Source of the DNA: Liopterus haemorrhoidalis
Taxonomy: Eukaryota > Arthropoda > Insecta > Coleoptera > Dytiscidae
Length of the DNA: 64,000 nucleotides
Direction of reading: 5' to 3'
Assembly: GCA_963971575.1 (NCBI GenBank)
Contig: OZ020617.1
Span: 41,946,606-42,010,605 of the forward strand
The notes beneath the pieces are model-generated. The model ran no database searches. It worked only from the letters and a program-made list of their open reading frames with translations, and was not told the origin of the DNA. This document shows, piece by piece, positions 11,737-21,581 of this stretch. The translations under genes and the position numbers were made by a program. Each line of letters begins with the position of its first letter. Positions within the stretch are counted from its first letter, which is position 1.

Positions 11737-12140
11737 AAACACTATCTTGTATATTCGTCAATTTATTAAAACCGTAATTAAAACATTACAGATACGTTTC
11801 GTGCATATAGTTGCACATCTTCAGTCTGCAAAGAGAAGGAAATCAGTGAAATAAGAACGTTGTGCAACATTACGTATCAATGCACACGTGAATACATAAT
11901 CACAAAAAAGTTTTTACAAATGCACATATATAAAAGATAAAACTAATGTGCATTTGTAAAAACTTTTTTGTGATTATGTATTCACGTGTGCATTGATACG
12001 TAATGTTGCACAACGTTCTTATTTCACTGATTTCCTTCTCTTTGCAGACTGAAGACGTGCAACTATATGCACGAAACGTATCTGTAATGTTTTAATTACG
12101 GTTTTAATAAATTGACGAATATACAAGATAGTGTTTTATT
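11733..12140. mobile_element. Large palindrome, two 195-bp arms (possible inverted Penelope LTR pair)
   Basis: The left arm (11733-11927) and right arm (11946-12140) are inverted copies around an 18-bp spacer. I see one mismatch by eye (11817 against 12056). The sense arm contains CTGAAGA, then a hairpin GTGCA/TGCAC, then GAAACG, and ends in an A/T-rich tail with TTTTATT. This layout resembles LTR-like ends of Penelope elements, which can occur as inverted pairs and carry hammerhead motifs. That assignment is inference. No protein is encoded. The near-perfect arms imply a recent origin or arm-to-arm conversion. Confidence 0.75.
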
Positions 12141-12179
12141 TATAATATTTAAATTCGTCGAGAAACTCCAACATACCTT

Positions 12180-12387
12180 ATATATATATATATATATATA
12201 TACAGACCGTTCGGCTAGCCTATGATTAACCGTTCCTGTCCGTTCCAAACATTTTAATGTCGAAATACATTATTTTATACATTTGACAATAATATTGGAC
12301 TGAGGATGATTGGATTACCAATCGAAACGTCTCGATAAACATTTTTTAATAAATATATGACGAGTATAACATAAGAATTTTATTTAA
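12180..12387 (+). mobile_element. Penelope-like terminal sequence with hammerhead-like motif
   Basis: After a short TA tract the segment runs to 'ggactgaggatgattgg' and then ACCAATCGAAACGTC at 12297-12331. CTGAGGA, a six-bp stem GATTGG/CCAATC and GAAAC are in the order of a hammerhead core, with one extra T after CTGAGGA. An A/T-rich tail (aataaatatatgacgag) follows. The arrangement parallels the palindrome arms just upstream. No reverse transcriptase is present. Confidence 0.4.
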
Positions 12388-12486
12388 TAACTATATATAT
12401 ATATATAAATAGGGGGGCCGCCGACAATATTTAAGTATTTAAGTTATTTTGGGGGGTTCCATGCCAGAAAAGGTTGAGAAACACTG
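12388..12486 (-). mobile_element. hAT family 1 terminal segment (right end of composite)
   Basis: On the minus strand it starts CAGTGTTTCTCAACC, then tctggcatggaacccccc, and runs to a short TA tract, closely following the first 100 bases of the element at 2643. The 8 bases outside it (acttagaa, 12487-12494) match those left of 8366. Confidence 0.8.
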
Positions 12487-12499
12487 ACTTAGAATATGT

Positions 12500-13735
12500 A
12501 GAGATGATTTCGCGTTTCTGCGTTCTTCTTCACAGTCTCTACTTAGGTGTTCAATGTTCTCTGCTGCATTGTGGCACATTCTGCTTATTCTATCCACTGT
12601 TTTCAGCCAGTAATCGTTACCCCTCTCTTCATTTCCGACGGGAAACCTAGCTATAATTTGCAGGTTTTTGTTGTTTTTTGCAAGGTAATATGGCAGGTCT
12701 TTTGTCTGAAGAAATTTGGATCTGGGGTTATAAATAGATTTAAGTATTTTCTCCCTTCTAATTTGCGTTTGGATATCTTTATTTCTTATAATAATTTATT
12801 TATTTATTTTATTTATTTATTTAATACATCTGTCCCAACAGCATAGCCAAAATTGGACAGGAACATAATTAACAATATTAAAACTTAAAAATTAAAAACT
12901 ATTAAACATAAAAAATCGTAATACACATGAATAAATTTATAGAACTTTATATGAAAATTATTAGAATTATTAGAACAGTTCAATTTTTGTATTCTGCTCA
13001 TAATATGAACACATCTTGTTCAATGGGGATTTAAGGAATAAATTGGTATGTGCCTGGGGAAGATAAAAAAGTGAGGAATGCCTTGTACGGAAAGATGGGA
13101 TGTGGAAATTTAATTGTTGAAAGGAAAGTGGATCGTCAATTAGATTTGATGCTAATTTTTTAAGATAGTTTGTGGAGCTTAACTCACGACGCTCACTTAA
13201 AGATTTGGTGGAAAAAATATTTAGAAGGGTACTATATGAGAGATCGAAATAATTGCCTCTTTTATCATGTAGCTGTCTGCCTCCGATTTTCTATTTCTAT
13301 AGTTGAGCATCCTTTTTGTTGATAATGTTCCTGTCTTTGTTCTTCCCATGTATTTCTTGTTCTATTTCTTTCTTCTTTTCTCCTTATCTCTTCCCAACAT
13401 TCATGCACTAATTCTTACTATGGTGTTTTTCTGGTTCTGTCTTCATAGTTCAAGACCCGTTTTCCTGCCTCGATGCTTAAATGAAATATGTTTGCTTCCT
13501 CTAACAGAATATAACTAGGAGTTCTTTTATCAACACCCAGTACCCATCGGATGTATTTGTACTGTACTTGCTCCACTTTTTCATACTCCTCCCAGCGTCA
13601 TATTTCACTTCCGTATAGCATAATTGGAACTATGATTCTGTCAAAGAGTAACATTCTATATTTGAAGCTATTTTTGAAATTTCTCTGTCCGATACCCCAT
13701 ACATGTGCTAGTGCCATGTTCGAAAAAGGTTCGTG
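12500..13735 (-). pseudogene. LINE reverse transcriptase C-terminal remnant, split
   Basis: The minus-strand coding sequence is in two pieces. 13735-13292 gives RMLLFDRIIVPIMLYGSEI, then YKYIRWVLGVDKRTP and NIFHLSIEAGKRVLNYE. 12790-12500 gives IARFPVGNEERGNDYW and CHNAAENIEHLSRDCEEERR, a C-terminal zinc-binding-like motif. These are typical of the region after the reverse transcriptase core in insect non-LTR elements. At least two stops and frameshifts are present near 13430. The two pieces are separated by another LINE's 3' end, flanked by the near-duplicate tatttcttata / tatttctata. Confidence 0.75.
12791..13291 (-). mobile_element. 5'-truncated LINE 3' end inserted in another LINE
   Basis: Minus-strand translation includes STKSLSERRELSSTNYLKKL, then QQLNFHIPSFRTR and SSLFYLPQAHTNLFLKSPLN, a C-terminal segment common in jockey/I-like elements. 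It is followed by 3' UTR and an AATAAATAAATA-type tail near 12791-12835. Target-site duplications of 10-11 bp flank it (12780-12790 and 13292-13301, one base different). It is younger than the LINE it interrupts. Confidence 0.75.
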
Positions 13736-14395
13736 TTGATTGGTGTAAGGGAATGCTAATAAAAATCAACCTAGGCACTGCAACATTGGATTTATTCATA
13801 TAAACCGGAAACTAAGCAACAAACCACTGATTGGGTCTTCCAAGATGAACCGAAACCCACAAAAAATGTTCGTTCACGAAGCCCTTTCAAGAAATTGATC
13901 GCTTGTTTTTTCGGTTGTACTGGAAATGTCGTAACCATTCCTTCAGACTCTAAATCCCATCCTCTAAAGTTTAGACGCTCGGAGAACAGTTAATGCTGAA
14001 TGGTATACAACAATTTGTTTGACAGAAGTCTTCGACAAAATCAGGAAAAACGTCGCATCATTCTTCATCATGAAATTGCAAGCTCCCACACAGCACGTCA
14101 AACAATTGATTATTTGATGGAGAAAAACATCGAATTAATGTCTTATTGTCCGTATTCACCTGATTTATCCCTAACGATTTTTTTTGGTTCCCTAATGTCA
14201 AACAAAAAATGCATGGACAGCGATTTTCATCACCTCAAGAACTGTTAAAACCTTTGAAAATCATGTTTTTGAGATACCAACTTCAGAGTGGAAAAATGTT
14301 TCGAGAATTGATTTGAACGCATGCAAAAGTGTATAAATCTTAAAAGCGAATATTTTGAAAAGCAATATAAGAGTTTGCTCCAAAACAATTTTTTT
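13735..14395 (+). pseudogene. Mariner transposase remnant (catalytic half)
   Basis: Translation across frames gives ETKQQTTDWVFQDEPKPTKN, KKLIACFFGCTGNVVTIP, RRIILHHEIASSHTARQTID and YCPYSPDLS. It ends near EWKKCFENWFER-like sequence at 14290-14330. The D,D34D second position reads HHE instead of HHD, and the third block has lost the following PSD. Several frameshifts and stops occur. No inverted repeats were found. This is a different mariner lineage from the one at 10.4 kb. Confidence 0.8.
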
Positions 14396-15229
14396 TGTTT
14401 CTTAGTTTTTTTAAAAACTTAAAAGGTAGCCCTCGTAGCAGGAGGGCGTCGAATATCTTCGTTACAGAACTTGAAAGTGTGGTACGGGATGTAAAGCATA
14501 GATCTTTTAAGGACGGTAGCATCCAAGGTTATGATCATTATGATAGTGGCCAACCTTCGAAGCGGAGATGGCACTAAAGTAGAAGAATGAGTCGTCTGCC
14601 TATCCCTTTATAACTTCACTTTAAAATAGTAACATTGTTATTCACTAAAACGTATTTTACTTAAATAAAATACGTAACACATTTAAAAGAAATAAAAACT
14701 ATTAAACATTTAACATTGTAGCAACGATAAGCAAGGAGCTCCGGAACTGCTTATCTATTGAAACAGGAAGAAATAACCAAGAGTTAACGGAGCTCGTTTA
14801 AAATTCGCACAGTTTACTTTGATTGTATTACAATAGCAGAACGAATTCTTTCTTTAATGGGAAATTCAGGGTTTAGATGCACATAAAATAACAAATCGTA
14901 ACTTTCTTCTACAGTTTTTCTTTTGATTTTTATGGTTCTGAATCAATTTAAGAAAAGGTTGACATAATACTATTTGAGGATATAAAATTGTTGTTTATTT
15001 ATTTTGAAAATAAATTATGATGCATTAAGAAAAAGATTGCTTGAGTTATAAGATTACAGATAAAATTACTAATAAAGTAGATCATCCCTCGGCTCCATAT
15101 CGTATCTAGTAGGCATCAGTGAGGTCTTGGGTAGCACAGAGTAAAGCTGGGTCCAGATTGGCGAGCCGATACTATAATGTACCGCGTAATGTAAAACCAC
15201 GAGTAACATTTTTGTCTAGTTTGGTCGGG
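14396..15229. other. Unassigned DNA
   Basis: No feature recognised. A 60-codon frame over 14395-14577 overlaps the mariner edge and shows no domain. Confidence 0.4.
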
Positions 15230-17270
15230 ATCACGCGCAGATCTTGAAAAAGCCTTCGATCGAGTCGAGTGATCAGAGTTGTTTCGGGTGGTAAAAAAGG
15301 CGGGGGTAACGTACAAAGACAGGAGAGTGATATGGGGTTTGTACAAGGAAGCAGTATTGAATCCAAGGGGTCCCCGGGGGGGTTTATCCCCCCGGGTGAC
15401 AAAAATACCCCCCCGGAGAAAATTTTCAGTTATAATTACAGTTCTGTAGTAGAATATTACCTACTACAAAGATATCGAAAGCAATAAAATATCGAAACAA
15501 AAAGTATCGAAAACTAAAATATTAGTATCAAATGAAAGTAATCGATACTGTCTGAACAGCGAAAGTTGACGGGTGCGGCAGGGGAGAATATTCCAAGGAT
15601 ACTTCAAATATTAAGTCTATTCATAGGGTTTGTTTCAACAGAGTTCAGAATCGGAACGGAATCACTTAGCGCTTGCGCACTTACAAAAAAGCGCTTCAAC
15701 AGAACTTTTGAGTTCCCTTCTGAGTTCTTTTTAAACGCTTTTTTGACCAAATTAAGAAATAGACTGGGCAAGAAATTCTACAAGATCTTATGAAAATTTC
15801 AATTGAAGGGCCAGATGAATTACCCGATAATTTAATAGACATTATGCTAAGTAAAAGCAAAGACGACTGAGATTAATTTAAATGATTTATTTACTATGTA
15901 CGTATGTATAAGTATACCTTAAATGTGATTTTGTTATATATTGATTTTTTCGTTATATAAGATATAATAGTTAGATACTTTGTCTAACAGTTTAGCAAGT
16001 TTTACCAGTCTAATAGTTTGTGATTGAGATATAATAAATACCTATGTTACATGTTTATAATTATATTCATTTTAATAAATTTCAGTATATTGTGCAACGT
16101 ATTGTATTATTTTATATTTTAAACTCTAAAAAATCCTTTTTCGTGCCCCAATTATTGTTCATGTGCCCCCCCCCCCGAAGAAAGACATCTGTATTCATTA
16201 TACTAACTTCACCCCCGACTGATATAGTTTTCCCCCCGGCTCATGTATCCCCCCCCCTCCACCCCGGCGAAAAATGTCTGGATTCAACACTGCAAGGAAG
16301 AGACGTCAGTGGTAAGATGTGGAGAACATGAAAAGGAAGCAGACATCAGGGAAGGAGTACGACAAGGCAGCTCCATGTCACCAGTTCTCTTTAACGTCTA
16401 CATCCAGATGGCCATTGACCACATAAGAGAGAGGCTAAGAGAGAGGCTAGAACACAAAGCAGGTATAAATATACGGAGAAGGAAAATTAACATGATTCGG
16501 TTTGCAGACGACATCGCGATATTAGTAGACAGTGAGGATGAACTATAGGAAATATTGGGAATGATGGAGTCGGTAGCAGGCACCTTGTACAACCTAAGAC
16601 TTTACAAAAGCAAAACAAAAGTGATGGTAGTGATCAGACAAGATACGCGGGCTGAATTGACTATAGGAGGAGTGCCACTAGAGAATGTTGACGATCTTGG
16701 GAGCAAAATAACATCACCGATGGACGAAGCAAGAAGGACCTTGTCAGTCGCATCCATCAGGCCAAGATAGGTTACAACAAAAAAAAAAACACTCTTTACC
16801 TCCAATAATATCCACTTGGAGGTAAGAAAGCAACTGGTGAAAACATTCGTTTGGAGAGTAATGCCTTACGGCCTGGACAGTCGGGGCAACGAAAAGAAAC
16901 AAAATTGAATCGTTTGAGTTGTGGTGTTGCCGAAGAATGCTCTAGATTCCCTGGGTGGAAAGAGTCACAAATGAAGAGGTGCTTCGAAGGATTGGAGAGA
17001 GACCGTGTCTGATGAATGCTCTAAGTAAAAGAAGATATTCTTGGATCGGACACATTATCAGACATACAAGACTAATCACTACCATACTGGAGAGGTTAAT
17101 AGATGGAACAAACTGCAGGGGTAGACTCAGACTGGACTACATTGGACAGGTGATGGAGGAGTTAGGCTGCCTCTTTTACGTCCTACTTAAAAGACTGGCC
17201 CAGGATCGAGACGCGTGGAGAGCTGCTGCCATTAGATTAAAACCGCAGAAGAAGAAATACACTTAGTGTG
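15230..17270 (+). pseudogene. LINE reverse transcriptase remnant, interrupted by hAT
   Basis: 15254-15351 encodes DLEKAFDRVE, a stop, then AGVTYKDRRVIWGLYKE. After the hAT element, 16301 onward continues ETSVVRCGEHEKEADIREGV, RQGSSMSPVLFNVYIQ and IRFADDIAIL, which are RT motifs. The C-terminal part at 16955-17266 gives ERVTNEEVLRRIGERP, RRYSWIGHIIRH and LAQDRDAWR. Stops or frameshifts lie near 15270, 16547 and 16768. The EN domain and 5' half are absent. The domain pattern is that of APE-type non-LTR elements, and the clade is not fixed. Confidence 0.8.
15352..16292. mobile_element. Non-autonomous hAT element (family 2), 8-bp TSD
   Basis: The ends are CAGTATTGAATCCA at 15352 and TGGATTCAACACTG ending at 16292. 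The flanks are identical 8-bp repeats caaggaag (15344-15351 and 16293-16300). G-rich and C-rich blocks lie next to the ends (gggggggtttatcccccc near 15380, long C runs near 16150-16260). A short open frame at 15566-15793 followed by ISIEGPDELPDNLID may be a transposase scrap, but this is weak. The insertion split a LINE reverse transcriptase. Confidence 0.9.
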
Positions 17271-17297
17271 TCAGAAGCCTAAACATGGAATTTCTTA

Positions 17298-17365
17298 CCA
17301 GTGGGCCGCATAAATTCATTCTGCGGGCCTCATTCGTCCCACGGGACGCCGGTTGCCGACGCCTG
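17298..17365. mobile_element. Short hAT-like terminal scrap
   Basis: CAGTGGGCCGC near 17298 and gccggttgccgacgCCTG ending near 17365 resemble the two ends of GC-rich-ended hAT elements brought together by internal deletion. No target duplication is visible. Confidence 0.35.
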
Positions 17366-18084
17366 TTCTCCGTCAAAAATATATCACAAGGTAAGCCAAG
17401 TTTCTCAGTCTAAATGGTGATTATGTAGAAAAATAAATTATGGTGAGAATAATCACAAACGTTCTTTACTTTCAGGACAAAAGGTAAAGAGGATTAAATG
17501 GTAAAGATTTATGAAGAGAGATTGAACACCCTTCGGCTATTGTATAATATATCTTGCAAAAGAATAAACTTTACGTTTCACCAATTGAAAATATTCGCTT
17601 TAAACCAGAGGTTGAATCTGAAATCTAACTTCAACTGTACATTTAAAAAGTAGTACATGTCAAATCCAGCCATTCACTAGGTAGTTTTATAAATTTTTAA
17701 AGCTTTTACTCATGAACAGAATAAAAATAAAAATATTTTGTTCGTGCATCACTACAGGCAGAACTATGACAATTTTTGTTTTAAGTTTTATTTTCAAATT
17801 TGCTAATTGTATTTCCGGTGTACGTGGGTTAAATAAAATAAATTTAACACTTTTCTAAATATAACTTGGGGTTAACAATTTAATTATAAAATCATGTAAA
17901 AATATTTTAAGTGAGTTTTAGAAAATAGTACGAGTAGTATAACGAAAAATAAAACAAAATTAAAATAACGAAAAATATATGTTGACCCTCTTGCTTCGAA
18001 GACAAGGAACTTAATACATCTATTTTTTATGAAGAGGGTGTAATGGGATACGGACTAGTCAGAAATTATAACAATATTTTAACT
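17366..18084. other. Unassigned AT-rich DNA
   Basis: Nothing recognisable as gene or transposon. Confidence 0.4.
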
Positions 18085-18128
18085 TTGCTAACGTTTCGAT
18101 TTATATTTTAAATCTTCATTAGAGCTAG
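18085..18128 (-). other. Hammerhead-like / Penelope-like tail motif
   Basis: On the minus strand: CTAATGAAGA, hairpin GATTTA...TAAATC, then GAAACGTTAGC. It has the same order as the motifs near 12050 and 12300. Surrounding sequence is not otherwise identifiable. A functional ribozyme is not shown. Confidence 0.3.
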
Positions 18129-18525
18129 GTTAAAAAGTGAACGCCCACATATTGAGTAAGGTCATTAATATGTGAACTTTTCGGGCATTCAACTATATTG
18201 TCCCAGATACTGCCTATATCTATATGTAAACTCTCCTTGCGTCGCACCGTAACAGTTACCCTAGTTCTATAATTCTCCATAATATATTCTCCATAAGAAT
18301 ACATTGGGACATCAAACCAGAAGCTGTGAAATTAGCTACACTATGACACGACAAGTGTCGAATCTAGCCGAGAATGCACACAATTACTGGAATGTGAATA
18401 ATTTCATAGTATTTACATTTGTTTAGTTAGTTTATATTGCTATTATTGTAACAAAATAATAAGTGAATCTAGATATGTGTAAAAATGATGATATAGATTT
18501 TCGTATTTTAGGTAATAACGGGTGT

Positions 18526-19706
18526 TTTTTTTGGAGTTATAGAACTTTACAATGAAATAAAACACATAAAAATTGTGCTAATGACCATGGTATTGGCTTT
18601 ATTGGAAAGATAATTTTATATACGGCTGGCTCGAACAAAACGCAATCTGGAAGTCCAATTTTCGGCTACTTTTTGGAGCAGCTGGGGCTGCGTTGGCTTC
18701 CAAGTCGTCCATCGTATTTGGTTTAACAACGTAGATTAGCGACTTCACATATCCCCACAGAAAATAATCCAGAGTTATTAAATCGCACGATCTTGGAGGT
18801 CAGTTCACAGGTCCATTACACGAAATTATGCGCTTATCGAGTGTTTCCTTCAATAAATCGATTGAGGCGCGCTCTGTGTGGCATATTGCAACGTCTAGTT
18901 GCAACCACAGCTCTTCCACATTAATGTCATTCAATTGGGGAACGAAACAGTCAGTAATCATGGATTTATAGCGGTCTCCATTGACTGTAACGTTCTAGCC
19001 GGCATCATTTTTGAAGAAATAAGGATCAATGATTCCACCAGTCCATAAAGCACACTAAACAGTCACTTTTTGTGGATGTAACGGCGTCTCAATAATGGCT
19101 TTTTCACTCAACATTTTTTTCACTCCAAATGCGGCAATTTAGCTTGTTGGCGTAACCATTCAACCAAAAATGAGCCTCATCGCTGAAAATAAAATAAATA
19201 AATAAAAGAGAATAAAATTTTGTGGTGAAAATGAGGATCAAGAGCAATCTCGTTTTCGACCCCATTCACCACCAAACGTACGACGCACACGATAGTCATG
19301 CGGTTTCAACTCTTGCACAAGCTGGAACTTATAAGCTCGTAAACCATGATCTACTCTCCACAGCAGCAACAGCTTTTTTGGTGCGCACTGTACGATGTCT
19401 CTGCGGATGCGTATTATCAATTAGAGTATGCGTGATGCGAAAACAATCCATGGTTATTCGAATTACTTGCTCGGATGGACGATTATGTGGGCCGTAAAAT
19501 GGACGATGCGCACGGCAAGTTTCGCGAACTGAATCACGATTTTCGAAATAAATTTACACAATTTGTAAGCGTTGTGCTGGCGTAAGTCTATTCATGGTGA
19601 AATGGGAAGCCAAACTGAGCACAAATCAGCTGTCAGCTATCAAAATGGTCGTCGCTGGAAACAGTGTTGCCAATTCGAAAAACAGACCTCTAAAAAAACA
19701 CAATTA
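18526..19706 (-). mobile_element. Mariner-like element with GTGTTTTTTT ends
   Basis: The left side contains GGGTGTTTTTTTTGGAG near 18530, and the right side, read in reverse, has TTGTGTTTTTTTAGAGG near 19700. These imperfect inverted repeats enclose a decayed transposase on the minus strand. Exact termini and TA duplication are uncertain because both ends have drifted. Confidence 0.6.
18605..19595 (-). pseudogene. Mariner-like transposase, heavily broken
   Basis: The start at 19595 gives MNRLTPAQRLQIV and then IYFENRDSVRETCRAHRPF, a DNA-binding region. Further on are HRPFYGPHNRPSEQV, LWLQLDVAICHTERASIDLL (the second catalytic aspartate block, normally QQDGA.CHT) and RSCDLITLDYFLWGYVKSL (third block). 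The final part includes PDCVLFEPAV. Many stops and frameshifts occur through the middle, including an A-rich stretch near 19185-19210. Plus-strand open frames here (19222-19497) are shadows. Confidence 0.8.
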
Positions 19707-19715
19707 AAAATTTAA

Positions 19716-20095
19716 AAAATTGAACTTGTATACAATTTTAACTTATTTAAACTTAATCTAATTCAAATATTAAATATGTTTGTTTTATTGTGTCAATTTT
19801 AAAATTACCACAAAGTGTAGTATGCAATTAAAAAGTTTGGTGCCACTGCTGGTTTTAATTTTATCATTACAACTAACTGATTTCAACAATAAAACTGTAT
19901 TGTTACTTGAAATTTTTGATGCACTACATCAAAAGCTATTTGTGACACAGACCAATAAATATCACATGGTTGATTTAAACAATCTTTAATATTATTGTAT
20001 TTTTTTATTTAAACTTTGCCCCTCCAACTGCTTAGTCCTAGAGCCGACACTGGATGGACAACAACCAATTTTTGATCGTTGCTTTCCATTATTCC
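19716..20095. other. Unassigned AT-rich DNA
   Basis: A 69-codon open frame (19780-19989) shows no domain. Confidence 0.35.
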
Positions 20096-20098
20096 TTA

Positions 20099-20686
20099 TA
20101 TCCTTTTCACACTAGAACTTTAAGATCGGATGTTAAAGTGAATGTGTCTTTAAACGCTAATGTGAAAACGTATGACCTCGTCTAAATACAAGCGATGTTG
20201 AAGACAGAGATCTGCGTATTAAACATCGTCCGCATTGCCAACATAATTTCTATTATAAAAAAATACTCTTTGAATTTGTGCTGTCAACATTTTGTATTAT
20301 CATAAACAAGAATACTGTATTATATCGACGTTATAAGAAGTTTATACTTATTGTTATAATAAAATTCTTTATTTTAATAATGTGTTTAATAAAATACAGA
20401 GCTACAATAATTGAGATAAAATGTATCGACTTCCATGTTAATACAGGTGTAATATATTCTTTATTGTAGAATGAAATGAAATATCCATATTTGTTTAAAA
20501 TAATTCAAAATGTGCGTCTGCGCAGACAGTTCAAAACTGGTAATTTCCTGACGGTAACTTAAGGATAAAATTACTGTAGCTGATGACAGCACCGGAGATT
20601 TAAATATCAAGTGTGAAAGCAAACCGATGTTAAACATTGGTGAACTTTAAGTTCACTCGTCTTAAAGTTCTAGTTTGAAAAGGGTA
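20099..20686. mobile_element. PIF/Harbinger-type MITE, copy 1, TTA TSD
   Basis: The ends are TATCCTTTTCACACTAGAAC at 20099 and a right partner ending TTTGAAAAGGGTA at 20686, about 25 bp of inverted repeat. The flanks are TTA on both sides (20096-20098 and 20687-20689), the usual PIF/Harbinger duplication. It is 588 bp with no transposase. A 63-codon frame at 20278-20469 recurs in the second copy at 58.4 kb but is low-complexity and not taken as a gene. Confidence 0.8.
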
Positions 20687-20689
20687 TTA

Positions 20690-21579
20690 CACGTGTTCGT
20701 TTCAGATTGTTAACATTCGTTTTTTGTGTTTAGGTTCATTCTTTTTATTCGGTCATATTCTTCATAATTTTTATGAATTTTATATATCCAAATCCTTATC
20801 TCTAATTTGGTTAACATTAAATTAGATCACTTCAGATTTCTACTAAGATTTATAGTTAACAACCTCATATACTGTGCGAAATAAATAAACACCTCCATTT
20901 ATGTCTGGGTATTTCCTCAGAAAACCCTGTATTACTGTAATGGATGTAGCTTTAGAAAAAACTGTACAGACACAAACTTATTAATCCCGATTTAGCTTGA
21001 AGTTAGCGCCTGAAATGCTGCAACCGAGCATGACATGCATGTTATGTTGGCGTCAGCTAGCCAGGCAATATTCTATTTACAAAATTCACCTCGCACAAAT
21101 GTATTTTCGAGCGCTTTTTGTAGATGCATTTTTATTTCCCCCATTTATGATTGATGCGATGCATCTAGCCATTATTTACTCGGACTATGCTCCTTCTAAT
21201 GTGCATGACGTTGTTGTTCTTTTGTTATTTAGTAATGATTAATTTGTTGGGAGATAGATTAATAAGGACGCATTCTTGATTATAAGGAATTTATAAATGA
21301 GGTTTTTAGTAGACGTTATTCAAAAATATTTTATTATTTTCATAAAGATATTCTATAGATGAATATTCTCCAATATATCAAACTGATTTTCAGCTACGAA
21401 CTAAGGAAAATTAAGGATTAAGGACTCAATTTCATCGTCGAGATTTTGATAGGTATACATGTTTTGCATGGTTTACATATTTTAAGAGCACATTTATTTT
21501 TGTCGCTTATTATGTGTATTATTAAGTGAATATTTTACTGAATATTTTGAGAGTATATTATGGATGTATCTTCAAGATG
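20690..21579. other. Unassigned DNA
   Basis: No recognised gene. An 81-codon frame at 20997-21242 has no domain I can name. Confidence 0.35.
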
Positions 21580-21581
21580 TA

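Larger units (their letters stand above)
8366..12486 (-). mobile_element. Apparent composite hAT unit bounded by one 8-bp TSD
   Basis: The outer ends are CAGCGTTTCTCAACC at 8366 and GGTTGAGAAACACTG ending at 12486. The flanks are perfect 8-bp repeats, acttagaa at 8358-8365 and 12487-12494. A complete family-1 element already ends at 9070, and what follows 9070 (ctccaggt) does not match. So the left end of one copy and the right end of another appear to have moved together, or a later rearrangement exchanged the right end. The interval holds a 185-bp MITE, unassigned DNA, a Mos1-like mariner, a TA tract, a large palindrome and Penelope-like sequence. These could have been carried or inserted later. 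Confidence 0.65.

Noticed and set aside
19222..19497. 91-codon plus-strand open frame
   Set aside because: It is antisense to the mariner-like transposase on the minus strand at 18605-19595.
20278..20469. 63-codon frame conserved in both Harbinger-type MITE copies (20.3 and 58.6 kb)
   Set aside because: Conservation follows from shared ancestry of the MITE. The peptide is hydrophobic low-complexity with no domain, and the element carries no other coding capacity.
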